The notes beneath the pieces were generated by a model that saw only the letters and a list, made by a program, of their open reading frames with translations, ran no database searches and was not told the origin of the DNA. Positions 52,518 to 60,392 of a DNA stretch of 64,000 nt are shown here, piece by piece. A program made the translations under genes and the position numbers. Within the stretch, counting starts at the first letter, position 1; every line of letters begins with the position of its first letter. The stretch comes from Io17-Chloro-G2 sp034420695. Its GTDB lineage: Bacteria > Chloroflexota > Dehalococcoidia > Lucifugimonadales > UBA3495. The stretch lies in NCBI GenBank assembly GCA_034420695.1, contig DAOULB010000041.1, positions 54,819 to 118,818 of the forward strand, in the 5' to 3' direction.

Positions 52518-54173
52518 ATGCCCGGAGACGTGAACGCAAACGCCACCGTGAGTCCACTGCAGCAGCCGGCAGGAGCAAACCCGGGGGAACTGGAGCAGTT
52601 CGACGCCATCGTAATCGGGGCTGGTGTCACTGGGCTGTACCAGTTGTACTGCCTCCGCAACCTGGGGCTGTCGGTGCGGGTGTTCGAGGATGGCGGCGGC
52701 GTGGGCGGCACTTGGTATTGGAACCGCTACCCCGGGGCCCGCTTCGACTCCGAAAGCTACACCTACGGCTATTCCTTCTCCGAGGAACTGCTGCAGGAGT
52801 GGGACTGGAAGGAGCTTTACTCCGGCCAGCCGGAGAACGAACGTTACCTCAACTACGTGGCAGACAAGTTCGACCTGCGCCGGCACATCCAGTTCAACGC
52901 CAGGGTGGCCAGCGCGGCCTATGACGAAACCGAAGACCGGTGGATTGTGGAAATCGAGGACGGCCGCCGGGCGGCGGGCCGGTTCCTGGTAACCGCGGTG
53001 GGCCTTCTATCGGCCCACTACGTCCCCGACTTCGAAGGGTTGAACAGCTACAAGGGGACTTGGTGCCACACCGGCAGATGGCCCGAGGAAGGCATGGACC
53101 TGGCCGGCAAGCGAGTCGGGGTTATCGGCACCGGGGCCACCGCTGTCCAGCTCATCACCGAGATTGCCAAGGAAGTCGGTCACCTGACCGTCTTCCAGCG
53201 CACAGCCAATTACTGCGCCCCGCTGCGCAACGGCCCGATCGACGACGACATGCAGCGGGAGATCAAGGCCAACTACCCGGAGATATTCAGGAAGTGTATG
53301 GAGACTCCGGGCTCCTTCGTCCACCAGTTCGACCCCCGGTCCGCCTTTGACGTTACACCGGAAGAACGGACGGAGCAGTACGAGCGGCTGTGGGCCGAGC
53401 CGGGCTTCAAGAAGTGGCTCTCCAACTTTTACGACGTGATGATGCCCGGTGAGGCCAACGAAGAGTACGCTGAGTTCGTCCGCAACAAGATAAGGGAGAG
53501 GGTGAAGGACCCGGTGGTAGCCGAGATGCTGGTGCCCAAGGACCACATGTTCGGCTCCAAGCGGCTGCCTTGCGAGAGCGGCTACTACGAGGTCTACAAC
53601 CAAGACAACGTCCTGCTGGTGGACGTGAAAGAAAACCCCATCCGCCGCATCACCCCCAATGGCCTTGAGACCAGCGACGGCAAGGAGTACGAACTGGACG
53701 TCATCATCTTCGCCACCGGCTACGACGCCGTCACCGGGTCCCTGACCCGTATTGACGTACGGGGCTTGGGGGGACAGTCACTGAAGGAGAAGTTTGCCAA
53801 GGGCCCCCGCACTTACATGGGCATCCAGAGCCACGGCTTCCCCAACCTGTTCACCATCAACGCCGCCTCGGTGGGTAACTTCGTTAGGGCCGCCGAGCCC
53901 TTGGTGGAGTGGGTGACCGAGTGCATCCGGTACGTGCGGGAGAACGAGTTCACCAGGATATCCCCCACCCTCCAAGCTGAGGACGACTGGGTCGACCACG
54001 TCAACGAAGAGGGCGCCAAGCTCCTGCGGAGCCAGGGCAACTCTTGGTTCGTGGGTGCTAACATCCCGGGGAAGGCTCGTGCCCTGCTCACCGCCCCCGA
54101 CACCGCCCCGGTCATGCGCGCCAAGCGCGCGGAGGTAGCCGCCAATGGCTACGAAGGCTTCTTGCTGGAGTAG
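52518..54173 (+). CDS. Flavin-containing monooxygenase (Baeyer-Villiger type)
   Basis: The 551-residue protein has the FAD motif AIVIGAGVTGLYQLY near residues 30-44, GVGGTWYWNRYPGARFD, the BVMO fingerprint spanning FEGLNSYKGTWCH and GRWP, and the NADP motif VGVIGTGATAVQLI. DVIIFATGYDAVTGSL closes the second Rossmann part. Such enzymes insert oxygen next to ketones using NADPH and O2; FMNOs of this type are abundant in SAR202-like bacteria and have been linked to oxidation of recalcitrant organic matter. ATG at 52518 is chosen since GGAGG lies directly upstream; a GTG at 52506 would cover it. Confidence 0.92.
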   Translation: MPGDVNANATVSPLQQPAGANPGELEQFDAIVIGAGVTGLYQLYCLRNLGLSVRVFEDGGGVGGTWYWNRYPGARFDSESYTYGYSFSEELLQEWDWKELYSGQPENERYLNYVADKFDLRRHIQFNARVASAAYDETEDRWIVEIEDGRRAAGRFLVTAVGLLSAHYVPDFEGLNSYKGTWCHTGRWPEEGMDLAGKRVGVIGTGATAVQLITEIAKEVGHLTVFQRTANYCAPLRNGPIDDDMQREIKANYPEIFRKCMETPGSFVHQFDPRSAFDVTPEERTEQYERLWAEPGFKKWLSNFYDVMMPGEANEEYAEFVRNKIRERVKDPVVAEMLVPKDHMFGSKRLPCESGYYEVYNQDNVLLVDVKENPIRRITPNGLETSDGKEYELDVIIFATGYDAVTGSLTRIDVRGLGGQSLKEKFAKGPRTYMGIQSHGFPNLFTINAASVGNFVRAAEPLVEWVTECIRYVRENEFTRISPTLQAEDDWVDHVNEEGAKLLRSQGNSWFVGANIPGKARALLTAPDTAPVMRAKRAEVAANGYEGFLLE

Positions 54174-54193
54174 GAGGCGTAGTACCCCGCCGC

Positions 54194-55300
54194 CTACAGC
54201 TCCGCCACTTCCCGGTGGAGGTCCAAGACTGCGCCGATGGTTTCCGGCGTGGCCCGTTGTAGCTGGGGGTCCGTAAATTGGCCGTAGTTTGGTTCCGCGG
54301 GCCTGGGTGAACCTACGGACCTGGACTGCTCCGCTCCGCCGAGCCCGCAGAAGAAGGCCACGCCGTCAACCCTAACGTGCCTCTCGGCCATTTCCAACCG
54401 GTTCTTGGCCCCCGCTACTCCGTCGGCCAAGTTGATGACCCCAAGGTAGAGCTTCGTGCCCGCTGGAAGTTCCAAGCGTGACAGGATGGCGTAGTCCGCG
54501 TCTTGGTGCTCGGGGATGACGGGCATGTGCACGTAGGCCACCGGGCGGGTGAGCCGTTTTGACAGTGCGTTGGCGGTATCGACGAGCACGTTGTTGTCCT
54601 GGCCGCCGCCCTGGTAGTGGTGCCAGATGGAGCAGATGTGAAACCCGGCTTCCACCTCTGGGGGGATTCGATTGACCACGGAAGTGATCGCGTCGGCTAC
54701 CTGTTCCGTAGTCCAGTCGAAGAACTCGTGGTTCGGGGTGTCGAATGCGTCGGGCCTGCGGCGGTACTCTTCGTGCTCGGCCTCCATACCAATGTCGAGC
54801 TGGCAGCAAAGGTCTGCCGGGGGAATATGCTGCAACACCTCTTCGGTCTCGCGCCACAACGCCTCGGCGGCCAGGGGCAGTAGTTCCTCTGACGGTACGC
54901 CGACGTTGTAGGTCGAGGTCCCCGGGCCGGGCATGGTGAACTGGAAGCGGGTGCCTTCAGGCAAGCCACCAGCGGCCCGGACCTGCTTGAACTGCTCGTA
55001 AGAGTCGAGGGCGTTGCTGGCGTATCCGTAGGGCCCCAGGGTCAGGTCACTTGCCGTAAAGCCTGGTGTCAGGTGGTAGGTCGGCACGCCAACGGGGTCG
55101 GTCCCGCTGCGCTTGATTCTAGGTCCCTCTTGGAGGGCGAGATTGCCGGCCAAGGTCCTCCGGGCGACTTGGATCCAGCCGCCTTGCTCACCGTCAGGGA
55201 TACGGGGTGCAAGCGGACCGGCGTGCTGGGCGACGGCCTCGAATACCCTGGCGGCAGGCGACAGGGGGACGCTCCCGGTGAGATACACGTCACGGGTCAT
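54194..55300 (-). CDS. MetE/UROD-superfamily protein with MetE-like zinc residues
   Basis: The 368-residue protein is a TIM-barrel of the cobalamin-independent methionine synthase/uroporphyrinogen decarboxylase superfamily. The start LTGSVPLSPAARVFEAVAQHAG and FQFTMPGPGTSTYN fit the MetE C-terminal barrel. FHICSIWHH supplies an HxC pair (His221, Cys223), and FFCGLGG has Cys318 where the last zinc Cys is found. The glutamate ligand is not clear. It may be a methyltransferase acting on a thiol; methyl donor and acceptor are unknown. It is convergent with the monooxygenase gene. A second MetE-like domain lies at 60.8-61.9 kb. Confidence 0.75.
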   Translation of the reverse strand: MTRDVYLTGSVPLSPAARVFEAVAQHAGPLAPRIPDGEQGGWIQVARRTLAGNLALQEGPRIKRSGTDPVGVPTYHLTPGFTASDLTLGPYGYASNALDSYEQFKQVRAAGGLPEGTRFQFTMPGPGTSTYNVGVPSEELLPLAAEALWRETEEVLQHIPPADLCCQLDIGMEAEHEEYRRRPDAFDTPNHEFFDWTTEQVADAITSVVNRIPPEVEAGFHICSIWHHYQGGGQDNNVLVDTANALSKRLTRPVAYVHMPVIPEHQDADYAILSRLELPAGTKLYLGVINLADGVAGAKNRLEMAERHVRVDGVAFFCGLGGAEQSRSVGSPRPAEPNYGQFTDPQLQRATPETIGAVLDLHREVAEL

Positions 55301-55699
55301 TTGCGGGCCTCGCTACCTTTTATTTTTTCCTTGCCATTTCGGAATCCGGGGGCCCTATTTGAAGCGGGAGATTGCCTTTCTGCAGCAGTCTGATGGGACG
55401 CGGTGCAGGAAGTCAAGCCTCAGGGAATGCCCATGCGCAAGACAGCAGGGGACTTCGGTTTCCACAGAGACGCCGTTTGGTGATGCATCTACTCCGAAAG
55501 TCCGCCGACGCGCGGCCGTCGAGCCAACTGGCATCTACGCCTCATACGATCCCGGAGTAACCGGGTGACATTTCTGCTGAACCGTGCGTCTGTGTCATAG
55601 CCTCTAAACAACCACGCAACGTTGACTCTGTCGGCCCGCGGGAATATCATCGGGAATCACACAGAATGGTACGCCCATGTTTTTGCAGGAGTGGCGAGA
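55301..55699. other. 399-bp divergent intergenic region
   Basis: The region separates the MetE-like gene (minus) from the luciferase-like gene (plus) and should hold promoters for both. I see no supported gene, repeat or RNA in it. The AGGAG ribosome-binding site of the next gene is at the right end. Confidence 0.55.
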
Positions 55700-56815
55700 A
55701 TGGAATTCGGACTGTTTAGCACTTGGAACGCCGTTTACGAGGGGGACAAGGTCCCTTGGGACCCCGACTATCAGGGCGGCAAGCTCCTCGAAGCTGCGGC
55801 ATACAAACAGAACTTCCAGGAGATCGAGCACATTGAGGATGCGGGCTGGGACTACGTCTGGTTCGGCGGCGGTCACTTCTCCACCCAAGGCAGCATGGAC
55901 CCCCAGTCCCTGATGCTGTCCGCCGTCGTCGCCAACCACACCAAGAACATCAGGATCGGCACCTCCATCCACCGCCCGACCCTGCGGTTGCCCGGTGAGT
56001 CCGTATCCCCGCGGGCGTTACCCCACGAAAGGTACGCCTTCGACAACCTTCAGCCGGAGGACCCTTTCCAAGTCGCCGAACAGGTGGCCATAGTTGACCA
56101 GATCAGCGAGGGGCGCTTCATTTACGGTGCCGGAGCCCGTACCCGCGGTTCCGACGAGCGCCGGGAGTACTTCTTCGAGTACCTGGAGCTTTTGAAGCAG
56201 CTGTGGGAGGAGGAACGCTTCTCCGGTTTCGAGGGGAAGTACTTCAACTATCCCGCCTTCTACGAGAGCTACATGAGCATCCCCAAGCCCGTGCAGAAGC
56301 CCTTGCCCATGCTGCTTCCCGTGGACAGCCAAGAGAGTTTCGTGCCCATGGGTGAGCAGGGATACCGCATCGCCATCGGCGCCGGCAGTTCCCCTCACAA
56401 CCTGCGGGGCTCCGCCGTGCTGCGGGAGGATGTAAAGGCCTACCGCAAGGCGTGGATAGAGGCGGGCCATGAAGGAGACCCTACCACCGTCGTCCGGGTT
56501 CCCACTCTCGTCGCCGATACCCAGGAAAAGGCCGATCAGCGCGTTGAAAACCTCCTGGATCTCGCCCGCATCTATTACGCGGGCCGCGCTGCCATCGGAA
56601 GCACTGACGCCGGTAGCGCTGGCCCCGATGCCACCGAGGAAGTCAACCTTTTCGGCACACCGGAAGAAGTGGTCGAGAAGATCCATATGTTCAGGGAAGC
56701 CTTCACTACCGACGAGATTATGTTCGAATGCAATTGGACATCATCCGTCCCCCGCGAGGTAGTCATGGACACCCTGAAGTGCCTCTCCGAAGACGTCATC
56801 CCCCACTTCAAATAG
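55700..56815 (+). CDS. LLM-class flavin-dependent oxidoreductase (bacterial luciferase-like)
   Basis: The 371-residue protein has the luciferase-like barrel: MEFGLFSTWNAVYEGD, EIEHIEDAGWDYVWFGGGHFS, IRIGTSIHRPTLRLPG, VAEQVAIVDQISEGRFIYGAGAR, and a C-terminal part with GTPEEVVEKIHMFREAFTTDEIMFE. It is of the FMN-dependent monooxygenase type, using reduced flavin and O2 on an unknown organic substrate. The ATG at 55700 follows AGGAG by nine bases; an earlier in-frame start at 55622 would add a non-homologous leader. A terminator follows 31 bp after the stop. Confidence 0.9.
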   Translation: MEFGLFSTWNAVYEGDKVPWDPDYQGGKLLEAAAYKQNFQEIEHIEDAGWDYVWFGGGHFSTQGSMDPQSLMLSAVVANHTKNIRIGTSIHRPTLRLPGESVSPRALPHERYAFDNLQPEDPFQVAEQVAIVDQISEGRFIYGAGARTRGSDERREYFFEYLELLKQLWEEERFSGFEGKYFNYPAFYESYMSIPKPVQKPLPMLLPVDSQESFVPMGEQGYRIAIGAGSSPHNLRGSAVLREDVKAYRKAWIEAGHEGDPTTVVRVPTLVADTQEKADQRVENLLDLARIYYAGRAAIGSTDAGSAGPDATEEVNLFGTPEEVVEKIHMFREAFTTDEIMFECNWTSSVPREVVMDTLKCLSEDVIPHFK

Positions 56816-56845
56816 GCGGGGAACCTGGTTGGAAGGAATTAGGAC

Positions 56846-56873
56846 GGGCCGCCAACCGGCGGCCCGTTTCCTT
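56846..56873 (+). terminator. Rho-independent terminator after the LLM oxidoreductase
   Basis: GGGCCGCC-AACC-GGCGGCCC is a perfect 8-bp stem with a tetraloop, followed by GTTTCCTT. Confidence 0.85.
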
Positions 56874-56913
56874 AGCTGAACCAAGACGGGATATACATTT
56901 GGGCCGGGCTGCG

Positions 56914-57336
56914 TCAGCCCCCTTCCACTTGGCGCCGCATCCGCTCCTCCTGTTCCCGTAGCTCCGGCGTCAATGCTTCTCCGAAGTCTTCCGCTCCGAA
57001 GACCGGCCGGATTTCAATGATGCTGGGGCCGGGCATGGGGTTAGGACAGCGTTTCACCAAGCCCACCGCCTCGTCCATGTCCCTGACCTGCCAGATCCAG
57101 AAGCCGGCCACCAGTTCCTCTACCGCCGGAAACGGACCATCGGTGACGGTGCGGGCGGGACCGTCGAAGGCAACCCGCTTGCCTGTCGAGGAGGGGTGCA
57201 GGCCTTCGCCCGCCAAGAGCACTCCGGCGTTGACCAGTTCCTCGTTGTACCTTCCCATGGCCTTCAGGGACTCAGTGGACGGCAGGGTCCCCGCCTCGCT
57301 GTCATTGGTGGCTTTAACCAGTACCATAACGCGCAT
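56914..57336 (-). CDS. YCII-related (DGPF) domain protein
   Basis: The 140-residue protein has the YCII/DGPF pattern: MRVMVLVKATNDSEAG, MGRYNEELVNAGVLLAGEGLHPS, ARTVTDGPFPAVEELVAGFWIWQV and a final strand SIIEIRPVF. The DGPF segment is the family hallmark. These small barrel proteins often sit near ECF sigma factors or oxidases and have unknown roles. ATG at 57336 has AGGA at suitable spacing, which favours it over a TTG two codons upstream. It lies 33 bp after the S9 peptidase gene on the same strand. Confidence 0.82.
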   Translation of the reverse strand: MRVMVLVKATNDSEAGTLPSTESLKAMGRYNEELVNAGVLLAGEGLHPSSTGKRVAFDGPARTVTDGPFPAVEELVAGFWIWQVRDMDEAVGLVKRCPNPMPGPSIIEIRPVFGAEDFGEALTPELREQEERMRRQVEGG

Positions 57337-57369
57337 ATCCAACTGTCCTCACTTCAGGGTTCATATGTC

Positions 57370-59355
57370 CTATGCTACTTGCACCGGCCGGGTCAGTTGA
57401 AACCCATCGATATTCTCGATAGGGACCGGCTCCAGGATGTCGGCGGGCTGGAACCCGAATACCCGTGAGTAAAAGTAGAACTCGGCAGACAGGCACTTCA
57501 TGATGGTTTCCGCCCGGCGAAAACCGTGTTGCTCCCCCTCGAAGGTCAGGTAGGCCGTGGGCACCCCGTTCTTCTTGAGGGTGTTGAACATTTCCTCCGA
57601 CTGCAGGGCCGGGACAATGGTGTCTTCCAGCCCTTGGAAGAAGATGATGGGGCAGGTGGCGAAATGGGAGTAGTTGATGGGGGAACGCTCCACGTACCTC
57701 CTCCGGTACAGGGGGTAAGGGCCGACCAGGCCTACGAGGCTGTGGGCGTCGAACTTGTGAATGCCGCTCAACAGGGCTTCCAAGTCGCTTACTCCAAAAT
57801 AGCTTGCCCCGGCTTTGAAGACATCCCTGAAAGTGAGGGCGGCCAAGGCCGTGAATCCGCCGGCGCTGCCCCCTCGGATGGCGATTCTATCCCGGTCCGC
57901 TTCACCCCGTTCCACCACGTGCTCGGCGGCGCTCACGCAATCGTCAACGTCCACAAGGCCCCACTCCCCGATGAGCCGCTCCCGGTACTCGCGGCCGAAC
58001 CCCGTGCTGCCTCCGTAGTTGACGTCCAGCACTGCTATGCCGCGGCTGGTCCAATACTGGACGGTGAGATTCAGTTCCGCCGAGGCGGCGCTGTGAGGAC
58101 CGCCGTGGCAGGTCACTACAAGAGGGGGCTTCTCTCCCGCGGGACCGGCATAGTCCTGGTTGGCTGGCCGGTACAGAAAGGCGTGGGCCGTCTCATCGCT
58201 GGCCGTGGGAAACTCTATTGCCTCCGGCACCGACAGATAGCCTGGGGGCAGCTCGTCCTCGCTCGACGCCCGCAGGACGTCGACTTGGCCGTCCGCCAGG
58301 GAAATTTCCAACAGAGACATCGGATGGTCCGGTGACCCTGCTGCAAGCACCACCCTGTTCCGGTCGGATTGAAGGTCGCCGTGTCCCATTTCCCAGTAGG
58401 GGATGTCGATGGGTTCCAGGCGCTTATCGGCTTTTTCCTCTAGGAAAACCCTTGCCAGTTTCCAGTAACCCCGCTGGGCATAGCTGCAAATCAGGCTGTT
58501 GGGTGAGTCGAAGCCGTAGGAGCACATGCCCACCCACCAGTTGGATCGGGCGAACTCGGCTTCCATTTCCAGGACCGGTTCCGTCTCTCCGCCCCGCCAT
58601 CGGTAGAGGTTGGCCCAGCCGTTGCGGTCGGATATGAAAAAAAGGTCTCCCCCTGGGGACCATTCCGGCTGAATGACCGCCTCGTCCACCCCCCCGGCGA
58701 CGAAAGTCGCTTCTCCCAAGCCGCCATCTTCGTTCAGCGGGGCTGTCCACAGCTCGGTGCCGTCCCAGGGCATGTTGGGGTGGTTCCAAGTGAGCCACGC
58801 CAGTTGCTTCCCGTCGGCTCTGATGCAGGGGGAACTGTGAAAATCGTTGTCGGCCAGCAACACCTCGGGCTCAGCCTTACCCTCAATGTCCAAGGCGACT
58901 ATTTCACTGAGGGGATGGTCCTCGTCGGGGTCGCTGTAGTTCTCTCGGATGCAGACGATTCGGCCCCGTCCCTGGTCCAGCACCTTGCTGCCGTAGCGGA
59001 AACTGCCTTCCGGCGTGATGGGAACCGGCGCTTCCCCCGGGGGCTGCCGGTAGATCCGCTGGTCTGAATTGTTGGAAAAGTACACTACACCATCAGCCAC
59101 GGTGTAGCTGCGGGTCCCGTACTCGTTCACCATGGAACCAACACTGTAGCCCGGTGGGGTTATGTCCTGTACCCCTGCGCCGGGAGTGTGCTTCACAATC
59201 ACGGTCCGTCCGTCTTCGGCGGGGCGCACTTCGGCCCAGTAGGTATCCGGTCCGTCCAGCGTGATGCGCAGCAGATTGATTGTCCCGTGAGAGACCATCT
59301 CCAGCGTGATGGGAGACTTCCACGTTCCAAAGGGGGCGACCAAGGGTTCCTTCAT
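57370..59355 (-). CDS. S9-family (prolyl oligopeptidase-like) serine peptidase
   Basis: The 661-residue protein has an N-terminal beta-propeller with repeats such as HSSPCIRADGKQLAWLTWNHPNMPWDGTELW and PEWSPGGDLFFISDRNGWANLY. A C-terminal alpha/beta hydrolase holds the nucleophile motif RGGSAGGFTAL, Asp in FFQGLEDTIVP and His in FEGEQHGFR. It matches the acylaminoacyl- or dipeptidyl-peptidase group of S9. No signal peptide is seen. ATG at 59355 gives MKEPLVAPFGTWKSPIT; a TTG at 59394 would add 13 residues and is less likely. Confidence 0.9.
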   Translation of the reverse strand: MKEPLVAPFGTWKSPITLEMVSHGTINLLRITLDGPDTYWAEVRPAEDGRTVIVKHTPGAGVQDITPPGYSVGSMVNEYGTRSYTVADGVVYFSNNSDQRIYRQPPGEAPVPITPEGSFRYGSKVLDQGRGRIVCIRENYSDPDEDHPLSEIVALDIEGKAEPEVLLADNDFHSSPCIRADGKQLAWLTWNHPNMPWDGTELWTAPLNEDGGLGEATFVAGGVDEAVIQPEWSPGGDLFFISDRNGWANLYRWRGGETEPVLEMEAEFARSNWWVGMCSYGFDSPNSLICSYAQRGYWKLARVFLEEKADKRLEPIDIPYWEMGHGDLQSDRNRVVLAAGSPDHPMSLLEISLADGQVDVLRASSEDELPPGYLSVPEAIEFPTASDETAHAFLYRPANQDYAGPAGEKPPLVVTCHGGPHSAASAELNLTVQYWTSRGIAVLDVNYGGSTGFGREYRERLIGEWGLVDVDDCVSAAEHVVERGEADRDRIAIRGGSAGGFTALAALTFRDVFKAGASYFGVSDLEALLSGIHKFDAHSLVGLVGPYPLYRRRYVERSPINYSHFATCPIIFFQGLEDTIVPALQSEEMFNTLKKNGVPTAYLTFEGEQHGFRRAETIMKCLSAEFYFYSRVFGFQPADILEPVPIENIDGFQLTRPVQVA

Positions 59356-59682
59356 GCCAACCGAAGGTGTTCCTTCCAAGAATCCAGTATCCAAGAGTCC
59401 GATAGTTGGAGAGTAGTATCAGAGTCCACGTATCATACCCCCGCTGGCAATACCCCGGCGCCGCTCCCCAAAGGAAGTCCTGTGGAAGCTGCAACCGTTC
59501 GAGGAAGAGGCTGGCCTGCTCCGCCATGACCCTTGAATCCGGTTGGCGGCAGCTTTCTTGTCGAGTATACTCGCCTATGCGTTTTTCAATTTCGCCTGCC
59601 GTGGCCGCAGTGTTGGGGATCTTGCGCAGTTCCCCGGCAACCGTCCAACACCGCAGTCTCGCGCGGCTTAGGAGAGTTGCAC
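59356..59682. other. 327-bp divergent intergenic region
   Basis: The region lies between the S9 peptidase (minus) and the TusA-like gene (plus). It contains two near-identical 10-base copies, CCAAGAATCC and CCAAGAGTCC, five bases apart at 59376-59400. No gene is supported. The AGGAG site for the next gene is at the right end. Promoters for the sulfur-relay cluster should be here. Confidence 0.5.
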
Positions 59683-59949
59683 GTGCCCGACCAGAAGTCC
59701 ACCCATTCGGCAAGTGAAATGGCCGTGCTGCCTGTCGCCGCCGAATGGAATGCTGGTTACATGGGTTGCGGGGAAGTAATCATCCTCCTTCGCCGGAAGA
59801 TTCAAGAGATCAAGCCTGGGGGAATTTTCAAGCTTACTTCCTACGACGCGGGCGCCCACGAGGATCTACCGGCGTGGTGCCGCATGACTGGCAGGCGGCT
59901 GCTCTGTGCCGACCATCCCAACTACTGGATAGAGCAAAAGGGCGGGTAA
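59683..59949 (+). CDS. TusA-like sulfurtransferase-family protein
   Basis: The 88-residue protein has a TusA-like fold: GYMGCGEVIILLRRKIQEIKPGG, with Cys29 in the place of the TusA active-site Cys (CPxP in classical TusA, CGE here). IFKLTSYDAGAHEDLPAWCRMTGRRLL follows, the usual strand-helix of the second half. The C-terminus ends HPNYWIEQKGG. TusA proteins carry persulfide sulfur between enzymes. The GTG at 59683 is preferred because AGGAG precedes it at good spacing; an upstream in-frame ATG at 59533 would add about 50 residues of no recognisable content. A DsrE-like gene follows 46 bp later. Confidence 0.8.
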   Translation: MPDQKSTHSASEMAVLPVAAEWNAGYMGCGEVIILLRRKIQEIKPGGIFKLTSYDAGAHEDLPAWCRMTGRRLLCADHPNYWIEQKGG

Positions 59950-59995
59950 CCAAGTCCCAAGTCCCGCCACAACAACTGGAGGAAAAAGAGACCTG

Positions 59996-60358
59996 ATGCC
60001 CGACAAATTCTGCGTCATGCTGACCAACGCCAAGAACGACACTGACCGTGCGACCGTGGGCTTTGTAATCGCAAACGCCGCCCTGGGGTCTGAGAAAGAC
60101 ACCACCGTATTCCTGAGCATCGAGGGGGTTCGCCTGTCCCAGAAGGGATACGCTGATGACGTGCACGAGGAAGGCTTCCTGCCCCTCAAAGAGTTGATTG
60201 ACAATTTCACGGAAGCCGGAGGGTCGATCCTGGTGTGCGCTCCGTGCTTCAGGAAGCGCGGTCTCGATGAAGATAACCTTGTAGACGGAGCCCGTATTGC
60301 TGGCGGGGCCGTGCTGGTTGAACTGCTCTCCGACGGCACGCCCTGCGTGTCTTATTGA
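59996..60358 (+). CDS. DsrE-family protein
   Basis: The 120-residue protein has the DsrE/DsrF-like fold: FCVMLTNAKNDTDRATVGFVIANAAL, TTVFLSIEGVRL, LIDNFTEAGGSILVCAPCFRKRGL and IAGGAVLVELLSDG. Cys81 and Cys84 in the VCAPC segment are at the place where DsrE-type proteins bind persulfide sulfur. Proteins of this type pass sulfur to or from TusA. The ATG has GGAGGAAAAAGAG upstream. It is the middle gene between a TusA-like gene and the TusA-MetE fusion, and co-transcription is likely. Confidence 0.85.
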   Translation: MPDKFCVMLTNAKNDTDRATVGFVIANAALGSEKDTTVFLSIEGVRLSQKGYADDVHEEGFLPLKELIDNFTEAGGSILVCAPCFRKRGLDEDNLVDGARIAGGAVLVELLSDGTPCVSY

Positions 60359-60392
60359 CCTGAGGAGTCTTTCGCGCCCGTGAGGGCAGCCA

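Noticed and set aside
59400..59600. Minus-strand stretch translating to QLPQDFLWGAAPG, like the start of a GH1 beta-glucosidase.
   Set aside because: Only about ten residues match and the frame does not continue into any GH1 motif; it is probably chance.
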